In this document: positions 63,726 to 64,000 of the stretch, piece after piece | Position numbering within the stretch: position 1 is the first letter of the stretch | How the letters are laid out: the number at the start of each line of letters is the position of its first letter | Origin: Pirellulaceae bacterium | Lineage (GTDB): Bacteria > Planctomycetota > Planctomycetia > Pirellulales > Pirellulaceae | Assembly (NCBI GenBank): GCA_019636385.1 | Contig: JAHBXT010000002.1 | Location: 1-64,000, forward strand | Length of the DNA: 64,000 nucleotides | Direction: 5' to 3' | Program-made: the position numbers and the translations under genes | Notes under the pieces: generated by a model | Databases searched by the model: none | Seen by the model: the letters and a program-made list of their open reading frames with translations, nothing else | Told to the model about the DNA's origin: nothing

Positions 63726-64000
63726 GTGAAGGTCTTGCTGGATCCCAAGGCGGAATTGCCGCAGCAAATCGAAGCTGCCTGCGACGAGATGGAGCGGATC
63801 TACTCCGCAGGTCGATACTCTAAGGTTATCGTCACCCGCCACTGGTCTAAACACAATCCAGTAATCTGGGGTAAAGTCGCTCGCCCCTCGGCCTACCGTT
63901 GGTACCTGCGACGTGAACTATTTCGGCTGGCCGCGAACGATGCCGAAATTGAAATCGTGCCCGCTCAGGAGCGAGTCGAACTGGCCTCGCCGCAATTGCT
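63726..64000 (+). CDS. Partial gene cut by right edge, possibly AMP nucleosidase-like
   Basis: GTG 63726 with GAGG upstream opens a frame that runs without stop to the window end (91 complete codons). It starts MKVLLDPKAELPQQIEAAC and contains EMERIYSAGRYSKVIVTRHW and RPSAYRWYLRRELFRLA, then IEIVPAQERVELASPQL. The last part resembles, from memory, the region TRPxLFRxYLxxQL...VEPSxxEIPYPYV of AMP nucleosidases. That is only a weak pattern match; the rest of the gene is not in view. Confidence 0.6.
   Translation, partial: MKVLLDPKAELPQQIEAACDEMERIYSAGRYSKVIVTRHWSKHNPVIWGKVARPSAYRWYLRRELFRLAANDAEIEIVPAQERVELASPQL

Overview
The window looks like a chromosomal segment of a planctomycete, most likely of the Pirellulaceae/Pirellulales. 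The evidence is the set of lineage-typical proteins: a BBP7-type outer-membrane barrel, a giant DUF11/SdrD surface protein with an LEPMERRCLMA-type N-terminus, a PSCyt-type heme protein (beta-propeller, HEAT, cytochrome c), a DUF1571 protein, DUF4404, PEP-CTERM and dockerin-like exported proteins, and a MoxR/DUF58/VWA operon. GC content is moderate, and genes sit in short operons with many 4-base ATGA/GTGA overlaps. Apart from the first ~400 bases there is no sign of recent mobile DNA, phage or CRISPR. The organism assignment is inference from gene content.

Layout. 1-600: tandem repeat tract. 0.6-7.2 kb: uracil-DNA glycosylase, class-V aminotransferase-like enzyme, M48 peptidase, enolase, riboflavin synthase, RsmA. 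7.2-11.1 kb: membrane Ser/Thr kinase, DUF481 outer-membrane protein, RsmH. 11.3-21.05 kb: five-gene MoxR/DUF58/BatA/VWA/coiled-coil operon. 21.2-23.9 kb: a probable SAM-II riboswitch with an intrinsic terminator, followed by two overlapping Cys/Met-metabolism PLP enzymes (transsulfuration). 24.3-26.6 kb: two exported proteins that appear to share one N-terminal domain type but end in different C-terminal sorting modules. 26.6-27.7 kb: an exported Q-rich protein whose tail resembles that of the last gene of the MoxR operon. 28.1-29.8 kb: hotdog dehydratase, long AcpXL-like acyl carrier protein, second hotdog protein. 29.8-36.3 kb: Gfo/Idh-like protein, thioredoxin-like protein, MurB homologue, FtsQ-like protein, di-heme peroxidase, YgfZ-like protein. 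36.3-42.3 kb: surface DUF11 protein and BBP7 barrel. 42.9-46.1 kb: DUF4404, dCTP deaminase, VWA protein, PPi-dependent phosphofructokinase. 46.2-54.2 kb: DUF1571, RlmN, TsaD, zinc-ribbon membrane protein, PurH, TrpC, TauE-type transporter. 54.2-60.9 kb: DNA polymerase I and the PSCyt-type protein. 60.9-64 kb: two small exported proteins, HU, ketopantoate reductase, tRNA-Met(CAT), and a gene cut by the window edge.

How the genes work together. Most are housekeeping genes for glycolysis, cofactor, purine and tryptophan synthesis, tRNA/rRNA modification and DNA repair. The accessory parts concern the cell envelope: the MoxR/VWA complex, the MurB/FtsQ pair, the dehydratase/ACP cluster, the surface proteins and the exported heme proteins.

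Most worth checking: the riboswitch-terminator arrangement before the sulfur genes; the AcpXL-like cluster, in which one of two hotdog proteins lacks the usual catalytic His; a MurB homologue with both acid/base catalytic positions occupied by Gln; the paired PEP-CTERM/dockerin proteins; and a dispersed intergenic inverted-repeat family with a perfect 20-base pair at 11182 and 31870.
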